A model generated the notes under the pieces. It did no database searches and was not told the DNA's origin. It worked only from the letters and a program-made list of their open reading frames with translations. 64,000 nt of DNA from Cavia porcellus (taxonomy: Eukaryota > Chordata > Mammalia > Rodentia > Caviidae), in the NCBI RefSeq assembly GCF_034190915.1, contig NW_026947486.1, forward strand, positions 76,984,044 to 77,048,043. Direction: 5' to 3'. Positions 1 to 12,067 of the stretch are shown in pieces. Every line of letters begins with the position of its first letter. Position 1 is the first letter of the stretch. The translations under genes were made by a program, and so were the position numbers.

Positions 1-1368
1 CTCCCAAAACTCTTATACAGATTCAATGCAATCCCAATAGAAATACCATCAACATACCTTATAGACCTAGGGAAATCACTCCTAAATTTCATCTGGAACC
101 AGAAGAGACCTAGAATCGCAAAAGCAATTCTAAGCAGCAAAGACAAAGCAGGAGGCATCACAATCCCTGACTTGAAATTATACTACAAAGCAACAGTAGT
201 AAAATCAACATGGTATTGGAATCAAAACAGAGCTGAAGATCAATGGAATAGATTAGAAGATACAACCACAACTACAAACACACTCAACCACCTTATCTTT
301 GATAAAGGAGCCAAGCAGGTTCACTGGAAGAACGACAGTCTCTTTAATAAATGGTGCTGGAAAAACTGGCTCTCCATTTGCCGAAAACTAAAGCTAGACC
401 CATGTCTATCACCATGTACTAAATTAAAATCTAAATGGGTCAAAGATCTGAATATTAAAACAGAAACGCTAAATCTATTGGAAGACAAATTGGGTAGAAA
501 CCTTGGAGACATAGGAGTAGGTAGAGAATTCATGAATAGGACTCAAACCGCACGGGAAATACTTCCCAGAATCAATAACTGGGACCACTTCTTATTAAAA
601 AGTTTTTGCATGTCAAAAGAAATCTCCAGCATAGTGAAAAGAAAACCCACAAACTGGGAAAAGATTTTAGTGAACTCTCTCTCAGACAAGGGACTCTTGT
701 CTAAAACATATAAAGAATTAAAAAAACTCAGACCTCCAAAATTCAAAGATCCAATCCAAAAATGGGCATTTGAGATGAATACGCAATTCTCAGATGAAGA
801 AATGCAAATGGCAAATAAATACATGAAAAAATGCTCATCATCATTGGTCATTAGAGAAATGCAAATTAAAACCACACTGAGATACCATCTCACTCCTGAA
901 AGAATGGCCAGGATCAAGAAAACCAACAACAACAAATGCTGGAGAGGCTGTGGGGAAAAAGGAACTCTCCTACACTGTTGGTGGGAGTGTAGACTGGTAC
1001 AGCCTTTGTGGAGGTCTGTCTGGAGGTTTCTCAAAAAGTTGGGATTGGAAATCCCATTTATTCCAGCTATTCCACTTCTAGGCATATTCCCAGAAGAACT
1101 GAAAGCATCATACCACACTGATATATGTGCACCTATGTTTATAGCAGCACAATTTGTAATCGCCAGATCTTGGAAACAACCCAAGTGTCCATCAACTGAG
1201 GAATGGATAAAAAAGTTGTGGTATTTCTATACAATGGAGTATTATTCAGCTATAAAGAAGGATCGCATTGAGATATTTATCAATAAATGGGCGCAGCTTG
1301 AGACCATACTCATAAGTGAAATAAATCAATCTCGCATGTATGAATACCGAATAGTTTCCCTAATGTAA
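1..1368 (+). CDS. L1 ORF2 protein, C-terminal part (open frame, 5' partial)
   Basis: The frame is open from base 1 to the TAA at 1366-1368, giving 455 codons, roughly residues 820 to the end of a protein of about 1279 residues. It covers the region after the reverse transcriptase catalytic core and the terminal cysteine motif, C-x3-C-x7-H-x4-C, visible near 937-990. The protein would be the C-terminal nucleic-acid-binding segment of the L1 replicase. No stop or frameshift is seen in the visible part. The residues before the cysteine motif read TNNNKC, as in copy 2, one residue longer than the TDNKC of copies 3 and 4. Whether the whole ORF2 is intact cannot be told, because the endonuclease and catalytic RT motifs lie upstream of the window. 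Confidence 0.95.
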   Translation, partial: LPKLLYRFNAIPIEIPSTYLIDLGKSLLNFIWNQKRPRIAKAILSSKDKAGGITIPDLKLYYKATVVKSTWYWNQNRAEDQWNRLEDTTTTTNTLNHLIFDKGAKQVHWKNDSLFNKWCWKNWLSICRKLKLDPCLSPCTKLKSKWVKDLNIKTETLNLLEDKLGRNLGDIGVGREFMNRTQTAREILPRINNWDHFLLKSFCMSKEISSIVKRKPTNWEKILVNSLSDKGLLSKTYKELKKLRPPKFKDPIQKWAFEMNTQFSDEEMQMANKYMKKCSSSLVIREMQIKTTLRYHLTPERMARIKKTNNNKCWRGCGEKGTLLHCWWECRLVQPLWRSVWRFLKKLGLEIPFIPAIPLLGIFPEELKASYHTDICAPMFIAAQFVIARSWKQPKCPSTEEWIKKLWYFYTMEYYSAIKKDRIEIFINKWAQLETILISEINQSRMYEYRIVSLM

Positions 1369-2435
1369 GTAATGATTCAAATATATGAAAATATGTGGCA
1401 ATCATGATTCCCCATTATGTGGACTTGAAGCCTTATAAAATTTTCACTTATTAATTAGAAAGGCTTTATTCTGGGCTTTTTGATATGGAAATATTTGAAG
1501 CTATAGTATATGAAGTTTTATCCAAATATTTTAAGGAAAAAGACAGACACTATGGTAACTACTATTCTTTAAATAAATTATTTAGCTATTTCTTATGTTT
1601 ATTTTAATTAAGGGAAAAATTTAAAAAATTAGGATATATAGTAGTAACTCTTTTTGATCTCCTATTAACTTGTTTTGAAGTCCTGTAATACTCCCAAGAT
1701 CTTGTTTTGACTGATTAGACTCTGTTCCATTCTGTGCGATAGTAGCAAGTCTGAAGGTATAGGCAACTAATTTGAAGGCAATAAGATTCACAAAGATGCC
1801 CATTCTGGTTTGACTATTGTCTCCTTTGGAAGTCCTGTAATGTTCACAATGCCTAAGTTTTATTGGTCTTGTTCTCCACTGTTTTGTCCAACTTTATAAT
1901 ATCTAATGAGATAGACAATTCCTTTTAAGGAAACAAGAGACAATGTTGATAACCATTGTTAATAACCTTGTACTCTGTTCTACATCATGTGCTATGTCTA
2001 TTCTTTGTTTTGACTTACAGCATTGTTTTGCCATATTTGACTATATTCTCTCCCCCCCAAAAAAAGTAATAAGAACTAAGGAGTAATAAAATCCAAAATG
2101 TGTAAATTTTGTTGTAAAAAAGAGAGGGAGGGGAAAAAAAAGAGCTCTAACGGATATAACAGCAAGTGTGTTTAGGGATATTAAATAGCTGACTATATTA
2201 ATGTTTTTGGATCATTGAACACAGCTGTTTGCAGTCTCTCTGTTTGAATGTCTACTTTGTATTCTTTGATACTGTGATTTGAGCAACTATTTCCAAGATG
2301 ATAATATGTAATCTATTAACAGGTGATTTCTTACTGTTATGTTTTTTTTTTTGTAGTTCTGTATTATGTGTAACCTTACACTGCTTTGTTTTGTTTTGTG
2401 TTTTTCCCTTTTTCCTCTTAAATAAAAAAAAAAAA
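1..2435 (+). mobile_element. L1 copy 1, 3' portion (window truncates the 5' side)
   Basis: This is the 3' part of a young L1: the ORF2 C-terminal half (1-1368), a 3' UTR of about 1.05 kb, and a poly(A) tail at about 2420-2435 that follows an AATAAA-type signal. The 5' part lies outside the window, so the target-site duplication and full length cannot be judged. The 3' UTR lacks a segment of about 105 bp near 1551-1580 that copies 3 and 4 and the older L1s keep. Copy 2 shares this deletion, so copies 1 and 2 group together. Confidence 0.95.
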
Positions 2436-4157
2436 GAATGGAGACGTAGTGAGGACCACCGCTCTTGCATTCTTCAAGCCCTTGATGATAGCACTGATCT
2501 CTGTAATCCCCCCAGGAATGCAATACTGCTTTTGGTTTACTATGGTTTACTATGTTACCAGGAAAAGGTAATTTTTAGGGGCTTCCATTTGACTTTTCCA
2601 ATCATAATAACCCTCACACTGCAGGTTAGGTAACCAGTATGAGGATTCTGGAAGAACTGAATATATCTAACTGAATTATGCATCCTCAAACAGGACAAAT
2701 GAATACACATGTATTCAAGGACTTAATGGACCCACTGTGAGTCAGAACTTTGCTAAAACTCCATCAATCACAGATCTCCATAGACCCATTTTATTTCTGG
2801 GGGATCACAATGTTATGGATACCCTGGAATCAATGTCAGTTCAGAATCAGTGTCCAGTAGTCCATCAAATGTCTCATCATTCACCTCTCCCTGGTGTACA
2901 GTCACTTGGGCAAAATGCCTTTAGTGCCTCTGGGGAAGGATGGGAGAAAGATTGACTGTATAAAATTTTGGTGCATTAGAATCTTTCCCCAAGGGGACTC
3001 AGCTTCCCTTTCCTTCAATGGTTTCTGGATGTTTAAAGTAGATTTCTATTTATGTGTCCTTAAATATTTTTGATTATATAAATCTAGTAACAATTTTTCA
3101 GGCTTCCCATCTATTTCACTTTTAGGAACATTGTGGCTCTTTAGCTAATCCCACTGATCTACATGTGTTAGGTCATTCTGGTCACTGCTATGCTTCTGCT
3201 TTCCATTATGCTAATTACCTGCCTTAGACAATTAAATGCTGTCACTTGACCTCTGCCACTCTGGAAGTCAATCAAGCCCATTGCCCTCAAAATTTCCAAT
3301 TGAGTAACTATAGTCCCCACCATAAACTCTGACATACAGAGAAGAGCAATGACATGTTACTTCTGAGATGCTGATGATACCTTCATGAATCTTTTTTCTC
3401 AAGGTGGTAGTGACTGGCACATTTTCTGGATCATTCTAATATATAAGATTAGGTATAATTATGACAGATTCACTCCAGCATTTCCACTTCCCTAAGCCTC
3501 TGAATTCCCTCAGGAACACCAAACTATGAAATATCAGGCATTTTAACTCATTCACAGTAGGCCATATTTGATCCACAATTCTGCCAATGAGTCAAATAAA
3601 CTATTAATATCTTTATTCACTCTATGAGTAATAACAGTATATTCAGAATCTTTGCCCTTATCAACAAACTCAGCCTGATGCAGGTGTATATATTTTTTTG
3701 CCAGCAGTATCTCACACCCATAAAATCAATTCCCAGGCTTTCTCAATAACCCTCTGTTTATAAGAAAAGGAAAACTCAAGAAGTTTTAGGAGAATATTAG
3801 AGTTTCTCCTGGGTTACACTATGCATCTCAGCTCTTAGGAGCCTTCTGTGATTTGAGCCTGGTTAAAGCACTAGAGGTAAAAGGGCTGGTGAGTGTAAAC
3901 CCTGAGGAGTGGCAACATTATCATGATTGTTCAACACAAGATTAGCTTTCCCAGGTATACTAGAAGAGACCAACCCCATAGTGGGAGAGGCATGGATGAC
4001 TTTGCCGCTGTGATGGAGAAATCTCTTCCTCTATAAAATCATTCATTAGCATCTAGAAACTGTATATACTCAACCTCATCAGGATTCTCCTATGTGTCTC
4101 CATTCCAATTTATGGTATCCCATTGTTTTCCAATTAGTGCCCTCACCTTTGCTTCAG
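2436..4157. other. Gene-free stretch, unassigned old repeat-like sequence
   Basis: No convincing ORF is present; the longest open stretches are 60-75 codons with no recognisable domain. The composition and many short stop-broken frames resemble a decayed LTR-retrotransposon interior (ERVL or MaLR type, minus strand), but I could not confirm this from any catalytic motif. It separates the poly(A) end of L1 copy 1 from the 3' end of old L1 A. Confidence 0.35.
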
Positions 4158-4742
4158 ATATTTTTTTATTAAAAATTGAAAGAAAGAAGGAGATTGAGAT
4201 GAGAAGACATAACAACATAATAACACAGGTCAGAACAGAACAATTTAATCAACACAGTGTTTCACCACAAGATAACCCAATATAACAGTAGCCACCATAA
4301 GTGTCTCTTTCCTTGAAATATTTGAGTATAACTTCATATATTAAACACAATGTGACAGTGTAAAACCATTTAAGAGAATGCAAGTATTGCAGGATATTTA
4401 GAACCAACTAACAGAAAATGAACAATGGCTTCTATATTATCTCCTTGTCTATAAAAATTTTTGTTTATACTATCACATATAATAAAATACAATAAGTTAC
4501 AACATGATAAACCTATGGAGACAGAACAAAAGCTTCATGGGACTTCAAAATAAGATGGTATTATATCACCACTAGCTATTATATTGTCTTGTTTTCTTCA
4601 AAATAACTGTTCATACAGTCACGGAAAATAAAAAAAAGCAACCCAGAATAGAACCATTCCAATTAATGAAAACATTATAAGGCTTCAAAGCAATATAATG
4701 GGGAATCATGTTAACCATACTTTTATGTATTCTTACCATTTC

Positions 4743-7120
4743 TTACACTAGGGAGACTATTCAGTATTTATACATGTGAGTTTGATTTATTTCTCTTATG
4801 AGTATGGTCTCAAGCTGCACCCATTTATTTATAAATATCTCAAAGTGATCCTTCTTTATAGCTGAGTAGTACTCCATTGTATAAAAATACCACAACTTTT
4901 TATCCATTCCTCAGTTGATGGACACTTAGGTTGTTTCCAAGATCTCGCAATTACAAATTGTGCTGCTATAAACATGCATGCACATATATCACTGTGGTAT
5001 GATGTTTTCAGTTTTTCTGGGAATATTTCTAGAAGTGGAATAGCTGGAACAATAGGGACTTCCAATCCCAGCTTTTTGAGAAATCTCCAGACTGACCTCT
5101 ACAATGGTTGAACCAATTTACACTCCCACCAACAGTGCAGGAGAATTCCTTTTTCCCCACAGCCTCTCCAGCATTTGTTATGGGTGGTTTTCTTGATTCT
5201 GGCCATTCTTTCAGGAGTGAGATGGAATCTAAATGTGATTTTAATTTGAATTTCTCTAATGAGTAATGATGAGTGTCATGGTTTATGTTTGTGTCCCCCA
5301 GGCCTCATGAGTTTGCATTGTGTATTTGTGATTGGTTCATTGTCTAGTGCTTGGATTGATGGTGTCAGTGCTCCACCCACCTAGGGGCGAAGCCAGGATG
5401 TGATGTAATGGCAGGAAGAAGGTATGTCTTTCTCTTTGCTGGTTCGAGCTTGCTGTTTGCAGCCGCCATGAAGCCCAGCCATGCTGCCTGCCTTGTAGTC
5501 AACTGAGTGTGGACTGAAACCTCCAAAACTGTAAGAAATAAACCTTTCCTTTCCCAACTTTGGGATTCAGGTATTTTGTCTCAGCTATGAGCATTAAGTA
5601 AGTAAGACAATGAGTAATTTTTTCATGAATTTATTTGCCATTTGTATTTCTTCATCTGAGAATTGTGTATTCATCTCAAATGCCCATTTTTGGATTGGAT
5701 CTTTGAATTTTGGGGGTCTGATTTTTTTAACTCTTTATATGTTTTAGACAGAAGTTCTTTGTCTAAGGAAAAGTTCACTTAAATTTTTTTCCAGTTTTTG
5801 GGTTTTCTTTTCACTATGCTGGAGATTTCTTTTAACATGCAGAAACTTTAATTAGAGGTAATCCCAGTTATTGATTGTGGGAAGTATTTTCAATGCTGTT
5901 TGATTCCCGTTCATGAATTCTCTACCTACTCCTGTGTCTTCAAGGTTTTTACCCTATTTGTCTTGCAATTGATTTAGTGTTTCTGTTTTAATATTCAGAT
6001 ATTTGATCCACTTAGATTTTAATTTAGTATATGGTGATAGGCATGGTTCTAGTCTTAGTTTTCAGCATGTGGAGAACCAGGTTTACCAACACCATTTAAT
6101 AAAGATGCTGTCATTCTTCCAGTGAACATGTTTGGCTCCTTTATCAAAAAATAAGGTGATTGAGTGTGTTTGTAGTTGTGGTTGTATCTTCTAATCTATT
6201 CCATTGATTTTCGGCTCTGTTGTTGTTCCAGTACAATGTTGATTTTACTACAGTTGCTTTGTAGTATAACTTCAAATCAGGGATTGTGATGACTCTGCTT
6301 TGCCTTTGCTGCTTAGAAAGGTCTTTGCTATTCTAGGTCTCTTCTGGTTCCAGATGAATTTGAAGAGTGATTTCTCTAGATCCAAAAGGTGTATTGGTGA
6401 TATTTGTTATTGGGATTGCATTTAATCTCTATAGCAGTTTTGAGAGTGCGGCCATTTTCACAAAATTTATTCTTCCTATCCATAAGCAAGCGATGTCTTT
6501 CTATTTTCTGAGATCCTCTTCAAATTCTTTTTTCAGTGTATTATAATTTTCCCTATATAGGTCTTTCACTTCTTTCATGAGGATAATTCCTGAATATATC
6601 ATTTCTTTGGATGCTAGCATGAATTTGTGGCTTCTCTTATTTTTCTCTCTGTGATTGTGTTGTCAGTATGTAAAAATGCTATTGATTTTTGAGTATTGAT
6701 TTTATATCCAGCTATATTGCTGAATTTATTTATTATATCTAGAAGTCTTTCAATGGAGATTTGGGGGTCTTCTATTTAAAGTATCATGTCATCTGCAAAT
6801 AATGACAATTTAACTTCATCTTTTCCTTCCTTTAGACATTTTATTACTGTCTCTTGTCTAATTGCTCTGGATAGTATTTCCAGTACTATATTAAGTAGGA
6901 GTGGCGATAAGGGAAATCCCTGTCTTTTGCCTGATTTTAAGGTAATGGCCTTCTGTTTTTGGCCTAATGGTATGATATTGGCTGTTGGTTTGTCATATTG
7001 GCCTTTATTATATTGAGGTAAATACCATCTATTCCAAGTTTTTGTAAGTTTCTTATCACAAATGAGTGTTGGACCTTATCCAAAGCTTTTTCTGAATCTA
7101 TAGAAATGATCATGTAATTC
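4743..7120 (-). pseudogene. L1 A ORF2 remnant, C-terminal half
   Basis: Translated in pieces on the minus strand, this matches the ORF2 C-terminal region of the young copies. One example is an open stretch at 4856-5065 corresponding to the segment after the cysteine motif. The frame is broken by stops, frameshifts and the inserted LTR at 5274-5609. The region around 6780-6830 corresponds to the reverse transcriptase active site but is decayed. No functional protein is possible. Confidence 0.88.
5274..5609 (+). mobile_element. Solo LTR, MaLR-type (ERVL-MaLR)
   Basis: The element runs from TGTCATGG to AGACA and is flanked by perfect 5-bp duplications ATGAG (5269-5273 and 5610-5614). The host L1 sequence continues directly across the duplication. 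Its 3' part has an AATAAA signal (about 5537-5545) and a terminal stretch resembling the MaLR LTRs of mammals. No internal retroviral sequence accompanies it, so it is a solo LTR from recombination between two LTRs. It postdates L1 A. Confidence 0.82.
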
Positions 7121-7137
7121 TAACTTTTGTCTTTATT
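7121..7137. repeat. Target-site duplication of L1 copy 2, left
   Basis: The 17-bp sequence TAACTTTTGTCTTTATT is repeated exactly at 13851-13867. It brackets copy 2 and belongs to the ORF2 of host L1 A, which reads continuously across the site once copy 2 is ignored. Confidence 0.93.
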
Positions 7138-8208
7138 TTTTTTATTATTATTTTTTTTTTATTTAAGAGGAAAAAGAGAAAAACACAAAACAAAACAAAG
7201 CAGTGTAAGGTTACATATAATACAGAACTACGAAAAAAAGCATAACAGTAAGAAATCACCTGTTAATAGATTACATATTATCATCTTGGAAATAGTTGCT
7301 CAAATCACAGTATCAAAGAATACAAAGTAGACATTCAAACAGAGAGACTACAAACAGCTGTGTTCAATGATCCAAAAACATTAATATAGTCAGCTATTCA
7401 ACATCCCTATACACACTTGCTGTTATATCCGTTAGAGCTCTTTTTTCCCCTTCCTCTCTTTTTACAACAAAATTTACACATTTTAGATTTTATTACTCCT
7501 TAGTTCTTATTACTTTTTTGGGGGGGGAGAATAAAGTCAAATATGGCAGAACAAAGCTGTCAGTGAAAACCAAGGATAGACTTAGCACATGATGTAGAAC
7601 AGAGTATACGGTTATTAACAATAGTTATCAACGTTGTCTCTTGTTTCCTTAAAAAGATTTGTCTATCTCATTAGATATTATAAAGTTGGACAAAACAGTA
7701 GAGAACAAGACCAATAAAACTTAGACATTGTAAACATTACAGGACTTCCAAAGGAGACAATAGTCAAACCAGAATGGGCATCTTAGTGAATCTTACTGCC
7801 TTCAAAGTAGTTGCCTATACCCTCGGACCTGATACTATCCCACAAAATGGAACAGAGTCTAATCAGTCAAAACAAGATCGTGGGAGCATTACAGGACTTC
7901 AAAACAAGTTAATAGGAAATCGAAAAGAGTTACTATTATATATCCTAATTTTTTAAATTTTTCCCTTAATTAAAATAAACATAAGAAATAACTAAATAAT
8001 TTTTTTAAAGAATAATAGTTACCATAGTGTCTGTCTTTTTCCTTGAGATATTTGGATAAAACTTCATATACTATAGCTTCAAATATTTCCATATCAAGAA
8101 GCCCGGAATAAAGCTTTTCTAATTAATAAGTGAAAATTTTATAAGGCTTCAAGGCCACATAATGGGGAATCATGATTGCCACATATTTTCATATATTTGA
8201 ATCATTAC

Positions 8209-11200
8209 TTACATTAGGGAAACTATTCGGTATTCATACATGCGAGATTGATTTATTTCACTTATGAGTATGGTCTCAAGCTGCGCCCATTTATTGATAA
8301 ATATCTCAATGTGATCCTTCTTTATAGCTGAATAATATTCCATTGTATAGAAATACCACAACTTTTTTATCCATTCCTCAGTTGATGGACACTTGGGTTG
8401 TTTCCAAGATCTGGCGATTACAAACTGTGCTGCTATAAACATAGGTGCACATAAATCACTGTGGTATGATGCTTTCAGTTCTTCTGGGAATATGCCTAGA
8501 AGTGGAATAGCTGGAATAAATGGGATTTCCAATCCCAACTTTTTGAGAAACCTCCAGACAGACCTCCACAAAGGCTGTACCAGTCTACACTCCCACCAAC
8601 AGTGCAGGAGAGTTCCTTTTTCCCCACATCCTCTCCAGCATTTGTTGTTGTTGGTTTTCTTGATCCTGGCCATTCTTTCAGGAGTGAGATGGAATCTCAG
8701 TGTGGTTTTAATTTGCATTTCTCTGATGACCAATGATGATGAGCATGTTTTCATATATTTATTTGCCATTTGCATTTCTTCATCTGAGAATTGCGTATTC
8801 ATCTCAGATGCCCATTTTTGGATTGGATCTTTGAATTTTGGAGGTCTGAGTTTTTTTAATTCTTTATATGTTTTAGACAAGAGTCCCTTGTCTGAGAGAG
8901 AGTTCACTAAAATCTTTTCCCAGTTTGTGGGTTTTCTTTTCACTATGCTGGAGATTTCTTTTGACATGCAGAAACTTTTTAATAAGATGTGGTCCCAGTT
9001 ATTGATGCTGGGAAGTGTTTCCCGTGCGGTTTGAGTCCTGTTCATGAATTCTCTACCTACTCCTATGTCTCCAAGGTTTCTACCCACTTTGTCTTCCAAT
9101 AGATTTAGTGTTTCTGTTTTAATATTCAGATCTTTGACCCATTTAGATTTTAATTTAGTACATGGTGATAGACATGGGTCTAGCTTTAGTTTTCGGCAAA
9201 TGGAGAGCCAGTTTTTCCAGCACCATTTATTAAAGAGGCTATCGTTCTTCCAGTGAACCTGCTTGGCTCCTTTATCAAAGATAAGGTGGTTGAGTGTGTT
9301 TGTAGTTGTGGTTGTATCTTCTAATCTATTCCATTGATCTTCGCCTCTGTTTTGATTCCAATACCATGTTGATTTTACTACTGTTGCTTTGTAGTATAAT
9401 TTCAAGTCAGGGATTGTGATGCCTCCTGCTTTGCCTTTGCTGCTTAGAATTGCCTTTGCGATTCTAGGTCTCTTCTGGTTCCAGATGAAATTTAGGAGTG
9501 ATTTCTCTAGATCTATAAGGTATGTTGATGGTATTTCTATTGGGATTGCATTGAATCTGTATAAGAGTTTTGGGAGAATGGCCATCTTCACAATGTTTGT
9601 TCTTCCTATCCATGAGCAAGGGATGTCTTTCCATTTTCTGAGATCATCTTCAATTTCCTTTTTCAGTGTATTATAGTTTTCACTGTATAAGTCTTTCACT
9701 TCTTTCGTAAGAGTAATTCCTAAATATTTCATTTTTTTGCTTGCTAATGTGAATAGTCCAGTTTCTCTTATTTCCCTCTCTGTAATTATGTTGTTCGTGT
9801 ATAGGAATGCTATTGATTTCTGAGTATTGATTTTGTATCCAGCCACATTACTGAATTTATTTATTGTATCTAAGAGTATTTCAATGGAGCTTAGGGGGTC
9901 TTCTATGTAGAGTATCATGTCATCTGCAAACAATGATAACTTAACTTCTTCTTTTCCTATCTTTACCCCTTTTATTTCTCTTTCTTGCCTAATTGCTCTG
10001 GCTAGTATTTCCAGTACTATATTAAATAGGAGTGGTGATAAAGGACATCCTTGTCTTGTGCCTGATTTTAAAGTAAAGGCTTTCAATTTTTGGCCATTTA
10101 GAATGATGCTGGCTGTTGGTTTGTCATAAATGGCCTTTATTATATTGAGGTAAAGACCATCTATTCCAATTTTCTGTAGAGTTTTTATCATGAATAAATG
10201 TTGGACCTTATCGAAGGCTTTTTCTGCATCTATAGAAATGATCATGTGATTCTTATTTTTGGCTTTATTGATATGGTGGATTACATTTATTGATTTGCGT
10301 ATGTTGAACCATCCTTGCATTCCTGGGATGAATCCCACTTGGTCATGGTGTATAATCTTCTTGATGATTTGCTGGATCCTATTTGCCAATATTTTATTGA
10401 GGATTTTTGCATCTGTGTTCATTAGGGAGATCGGTCTATAGTTCTCTTTTTTAGTTGGGTCTTTCTCAGGTTTTGGTACTAGAGTAATATTTGCTTCCAG
10501 GAACGACTTAGGAAGGATTGCTTCCCTTTCAATTTCATTGAACAGTTTGAGGAGTGTCGGCATTAGGTCTTCTTTGTATTTCTTGTAGAATTCTGCAGTG
10601 AATCCATCTGGGCCTGGGCTCTTCTTGGTGGGTAAGGACTTAATTACATTTTCAATTTCAGTAACAGAGATTGGGTTATTCAACAGTTTTACATCCTCTT
10701 GATCTAGCTTTGGCACTTCATATGCTTCTAAGAATCTGTCTATTTCTTCTGTGTTATCAAACTTTTGAGAGTAGAGGTTTTCGAAATAGGTGTTGATGAT
10801 CTTCTGTATTTCTATTGGGTCTGTAGTGATTTCTCCTTTTTCATTTCTTATTGCATGAATTTGAGCTATTTCTTCACTTTATTAAATAAGGTTGGCTAGG
10901 GGCTTATCGATTTTATTTATTCTTTCAAAGAACCAACTCTTTGATTTGTTGATTCTTTGGATTGTTTTCTTAGTCTCTATTGCATTGATTTCTGCTCTAA
11001 TTTTTATAATTTCCTCTCTTCTTTTGGCTTTGGGCTTGACTTGCTCTTCTTTTTCTAGCTGTTTGAGGTGTAGCATCAAGTTATTTATTTGTATTCGTTC
11101 TGTTTTCCTGATGTGGGAACTCAGTGCAATAAATTTTCCTCTCAGGACGGCTTTCATTGCATCCCACAGGTTCCAGTAAGTTGTATCTGTATTTTCATTT

Positions 11201-12048
11201 TCTTTTAGGTATTGTTTGATTTCTTCTTTAATTTCCTCTGTGACCCACTGATTACTCAAGAGTGTGTTATTCAGTTTCCATGTGTTTGTGGGATTTTTGC
11301 AGTATCTTTTTTCATTAATTTCTAATTTCAGAGCGCTATGATCCGATAACATGCAAGGGATGATTTCAGCTCTTTTGCACTTGTTTAAATATGTTCTGTG
11401 AGCTAATATATGGTCTATTTTAGAAAATGATCCATGTACTGCTGAGAAGAATGTGTATTCTGATGTTGTTGGGTGGAACATCCTGTATATGTCTATCAAA
11501 CCCATTTGTTCACAGTTATGATTCAGTTCTGTTATTTCTTTGCTCATTTTCTGTCTGGTTGATCTGTCCCTTGGTGTCAATGGCATATTAAGGTCTCCTG
11601 TTACAATTGTGTTACTGATAATTTGAGTTTTCATTTCTGTTAATAATTGTTTTATATAACTTGGTGCTCTGGAGTTTGGTGCGTATATATTTAAGATAGT
11701 TATCTCTTCCTCTTGGAGTTTTCCCCTTACAAGTATGTAGTGACCTTCTTTGTCCTTTATGGTCATTGTTGGTTTAAAGTTCACGTTGTCTGCAAACAGA
11801 ATGGCTACTCCTGCCTTTTTCTGGATTCCTGCTGCATGAAGAATTGTTTTCCATCCTTTGACTTTCAGTCTGTGAGTATCCTTCTGGGTTAGATGGGTTT
11901 CCTGTAAACAGCATATGGTTGGATTTTGTTTCTTGATCCATTCTGCTAGTCTGTTTCTTTTGATTGGTGCATTGAGACCATTTACATTAATGGTTATTAC
12001 TGTTAAATGCTGGTTAATTGTAGGAATGTTATCTCTCTGCTGTTGCAT
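8209..12048 (-). pseudogene. L1 ORF2 of copy 2, interrupted by tandem stops
   Basis: The reading frame starts with MQQQRDN at 12048 and carries an apurinic endonuclease-like domain (about residues 1-240, with NVNGLN, QETH, GDLN and SDHS motifs), a linker, a reverse transcriptase with FADD (near 9920-9935) and the C-terminal cysteine motif. At about 10876-10881 two adjacent codons are TAA TAA where copies 3 and 4 have two lysine codons. Downstream the same frame stays open for more than 835 codons to the stop at 8209. The product would be the endonuclease domain plus part of the linker, about 388 residues. Apart from this lesion the frame is complete. Confidence 0.95.
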
Positions 12049-12067
12049 CTTTATCTTTCTGTTCTGT

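Larger units (their letters stand above)
4158..7137 (-). mobile_element. Old L1 A, 3' half (host of copy 2 and a MaLR LTR)
   Basis: The 3' UTR spans about 4160-4742 and decayed ORF2 runs from 4743 to 7137, on the minus strand. The sequence aligns along its length with copy 2 (8209-10230) but has many substitutions and indels. It is interrupted by an LTR at 5274-5609 and ends at the target-site duplication of L1 copy 2. Its continuation is at 13868. The 3' UTR differs from that of the young copies: it ends near a short A-rich tail at about 4158-4172 and lacks the roughly 0.9 kb of terminal sequence that the young copies carry. Confidence 0.9.

Noticed and set aside
2298..2633. 111-codon ORF across the end of L1 copy 1
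   Set aside because: It runs through the L1 3' UTR, the poly(A) tail (poly-Lys) and into flanking DNA, so it is a chance frame.
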